From Candidatus Daviesbacteria bacterium GW2011_GWA2_42_7 (GTDB lineage: Bacteria; Patescibacteriota; Microgenomatia; Daviesbacterales; UBA10151): a stretch of 5,919 nucleotides of DNA. The stretch is from the NCBI GenBank assembly GCA_000997105.1, contig LCEJ01000038.1, positions 1 to 5,919 of the forward strand, given 5' to 3'. The notes beneath the pieces are model-generated. The model was given only the letters and a program-made list of their open reading frames with translations. It had not been told where the DNA came from and did no database searches. Positions 5,030-5,919 of this stretch are shown here, in pieces. The stretch's first letter is position 1; each line of letters opens with the position of its first letter. A program made the translations under genes and the position numbers.

Positions 5030-5051
5030 CTTGGAGTAATTACTATAAAAT
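5023..5051 (+). promoter_or_regulatory. Promoter of the DUF5654-type gene, apparently leaderless
   Basis: TTGTCA (5023-5028) as -35, a 17-base spacer, and TAAAAT (5046-5051, inside TATAAAAT at 5044-5051) as -10; each box matches five of six. The ATG at 5061 is nine bases past the -10 box. A GGAG at 5033-5036 lies upstream of the predicted transcript start and is too far from the ATG to serve as a ribosome binding site. Confidence 0.6.
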
Positions 5052-5060
5052 GTTTTAAGT

Positions 5061-5339
5061 ATGGTCAAAAAATCCCAGGTAAAAAAACAGGAAGATAAAA
5101 AATTCCACCAGGAGTTAATTTCCCAAATGCTGACCCTAGCCACCACAGGATTTGGGTTAGTGGCAGCTTTGGCCTGGAACCAAACCATCCAGGATTTTGT
5201 CAAAGCTTTTATAGAACCAAGGATCCCCGGCTCGGGGCTTTTATCCCGTTTAATCTATGCCATTTTGATCACCGGCCTGGCTGTCTTTATCACTTACCAG
5301 CTCTCCCGGCTCGCTTCCCATTTTGGAGCGCGCAAATAG
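5061..5339 (+). CDS. DUF5654-type small membrane protein
   Basis: A protein of 92 residues: a charged lysine-rich N-terminus (1-15, KKSQVKKQEDKK), a first hydrophobic segment at about 22-40 (MLTLATTGFGLVAALAWNQTI), a loop with proline and glycine (51-59), and a second segment at about 61-81 (LLSRLIYAILITGLAVFITY), ending in a short basic tail. The pattern of a short helix, TTGFGLVAALAWN, and a second membrane helix matches what I recall of DUF5654, a family of unknown function found in Archaea and CPR bacteria. The lysine-rich end suggests the N-terminus stays in the cytoplasm. ATG 5061 is set by the promoter just upstream. The gene is divergent from the unknown 263-aa gene and shares a promoter region with it; its last 50 bp are read on the other strand as the end of recF. 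Confidence 0.82.
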   Translation: MVKKSQVKKQEDKKFHQELISQMLTLATTGFGLVAALAWNQTIQDFVKAFIEPRIPGSGLLSRLIYAILITGLAVFITYQLSRLASHFGARK

Positions 5340-5919
5340 TCCCCTGCTCCACCCTCACCACCTTAACAATTTCTAAAAACTCTTTCGGTACCTGGGTCTC
5401 CTCTACCGCCGAAAGGATTGTCTGTTGGCCGTTTATGACCGAAGTCACAAAATGGCGGTGATTATCATCCAGCTCGGAAAAAACATCATCCAGTAAAAGT
5501 ATGGGCATTACCCCTTTTAACCCTTTGATAAATTTAAGCTCCGACATTTTAAGCTGTAAAACCGCCGTCCTTTGCTCACCCCTTGAGCCAAACTGGGCCA
5601 GGTTTCTATTAATATGATCCTTCGACTCGCTCCGCTCGCTCAGGACGACGAAGTCGAAGTCATCCCTATGGGGGCCGATTAAACTGGCCGAGGCTGCAAT
5701 CTCGCGAGGTAGGTATTTTTCTAAGCGCTCTGCCGAAAGAACATTCTCATGATAGATGAAACTAAACTCTTTATGGTTTACCTCTTTGTTTAAGGTCTCA
5801 AAAAACACCCTCCTTTTGGCCGATACTATTTGCCCGGACCCTAAAGCCGTATCCGTCCAGTATTCCAACTCGGGAACCTGGGCCAAACCTTCACTACCAA
5901 CATCGCCGAACTCGACCGC
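5290..5919 (-). CDS. recF: DNA replication and repair protein RecF, C-terminal part (runs off the right edge)
   Basis: RecF is an ABC/SMC-like ATPase that with RecO and RecR loads RecA at single-strand gaps. The visible 209 residues cover the C-terminal part of a protein usually about 350-370 long: coil region LEYWTDTALGSGQIVSAKRR (18-37), GPHRDD (82-87), the ABC signature as GSRGEQRT (111-118), and Walker B LLLDDVFSELDD (141-152), ending in VRVEQGTI. The Walker A half lies beyond the right edge and the frame is open to it. Residues about 91-102 (VVLSERSESKDH) are not part of the family; they are a palindromic repeat inserted in frame between GPHRDD and the signature motif, where relatives have a short beta turn. 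All motifs on both sides are intact and in one frame, so the protein is probably functional. The TGA stop lies inside the 3' end of the opposite-strand DUF5654-type gene. Gene assignment is secure. Confidence 0.93.
   Translation of the reverse strand, partial: AVEFGDVGSEGLAQVPELEYWTDTALGSGQIVSAKRRVFFETLNKEVNHKEFSFIYHENVLSAERLEKYLPREIAASASLIGPHRDDFDFVVLSERSESKDHINRNLAQFGSRGEQRTAVLQLKMSELKFIKGLKGVMPILLLDDVFSELDDNHRHFVTSVINGQQTILSAVEETQVPKEFLEIVKVVRVEQGTICALQNGKRAGRAGK
5616..5649 (-). repeat. 34-bp palindrome-like element, in frame inside recF
   Basis: On the plus strand it begins GATCCT (5616-5621) and ends TCAGGACGAC (5640-5649), with a CG-rich centre made of repeated CGCTC units; CCT and AGG near the ends pair, the centre only imperfectly. 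Read on the coding strand it starts exactly on codon 91 and gives VVLSERSESKD, a peptide I recall recurring in unrelated proteins of CPR and some other bacteria. An 8-bp inverted repeat, CTTCGACT (5620-5627) with AGTCGAAG (5652-5659), extends the dyad into native recF codons. The ends match those of the ligase element. Confidence 0.85.

Noticed and set aside
5033..5036. GGAG as ribosome binding site for the gene at 5061
   Set aside because: It is 24 bases before the ATG and upstream of the predicted transcript start.
5881..5886. TTG at 5886 as the true start of recF
   Set aside because: The frame stays open to the window edge and the visible part lacks the N-terminal ATPase half with Walker A, so the gene clearly begins beyond the edge.

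Overview
The window looks like a chromosomal segment from a bacterium with a compact genome, most likely a Candidate Phyla Radiation (Patescibacteria) lineage, possibly Microgenomates-like. The reasons are: an archaeal-type ATP-dependent DNA ligase next to bacterial genes; a DUF5654-type small membrane protein; very tight packing with overlapping genes; and two short palindromic repeats inserted in frame in housekeeping genes, a habit I associate with many CPR genomes. RecF, GGDEF and receiver domains and -35/-10 promoters say Bacteria, not Archaea. UGA is a real stop here (recF and the 263-aa gene both end in TGA), so the recoded UGA=Gly groups are unlikely. The lineage is inference from gene content; no marker gene is present.

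Layout, left to right. (1) The 5' part of an ATP-dependent DNA ligase gene on the minus strand (1-644, cut by the left edge), carrying a 55-bp double-hairpin palindromic element in frame. (2) A 134-bp divergent regulatory gap (645-778) rich in inverted repeats. (3) A plus-strand diguanylate cyclase (779-1402), convergent with and overlapping by four bases (3) a minus-strand gene train. That train, read right to left, runs from 4991 to 1399: unknown 263-aa protein, DedA/VTT-type membrane protein, Fic AMP-transferase with a C-terminal winged helix, stand-alone receiver 2, stand-alone receiver 1. (4) A divergent promoter pair at about 5001-5051 whose -35 boxes overlap. (5) A small plus-strand two-helix membrane protein, DUF5654 type (5061-5339), whose 3' end overlaps by 50 bp (6) the C-terminal two thirds or so of recF on the minus strand (5290 to the right edge), which carries the second palindromic element.

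How the genes may work together: the ligase and RecF are DNA repair/replication genes at the two flanks. Between them is a signalling cluster: a cyclic-di-GMP synthase with all catalytic and product-inhibition residues, two receiver-only response regulators with no kinase in view, and a Fic enzyme that probably AMPylates a protein. The DedA/Fic pair is translationally coupled (TAATG) and the next receiver begins 10 bases after the Fic stop, so co-transcription is likely. No known named system matches this exact set; a functional link is inference from synteny.

Most promoters I can read place the start codon only 6-15 bases after the -10 box, with no Shine-Dalgarno sequence, so leaderless or nearly leaderless mRNAs seem to be the rule here. 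The exception is the internal gene fic, which has a good Shine-Dalgarno sequence. I see no rRNA, tRNA, CRISPR array, transposase or convincing rho-independent terminator.
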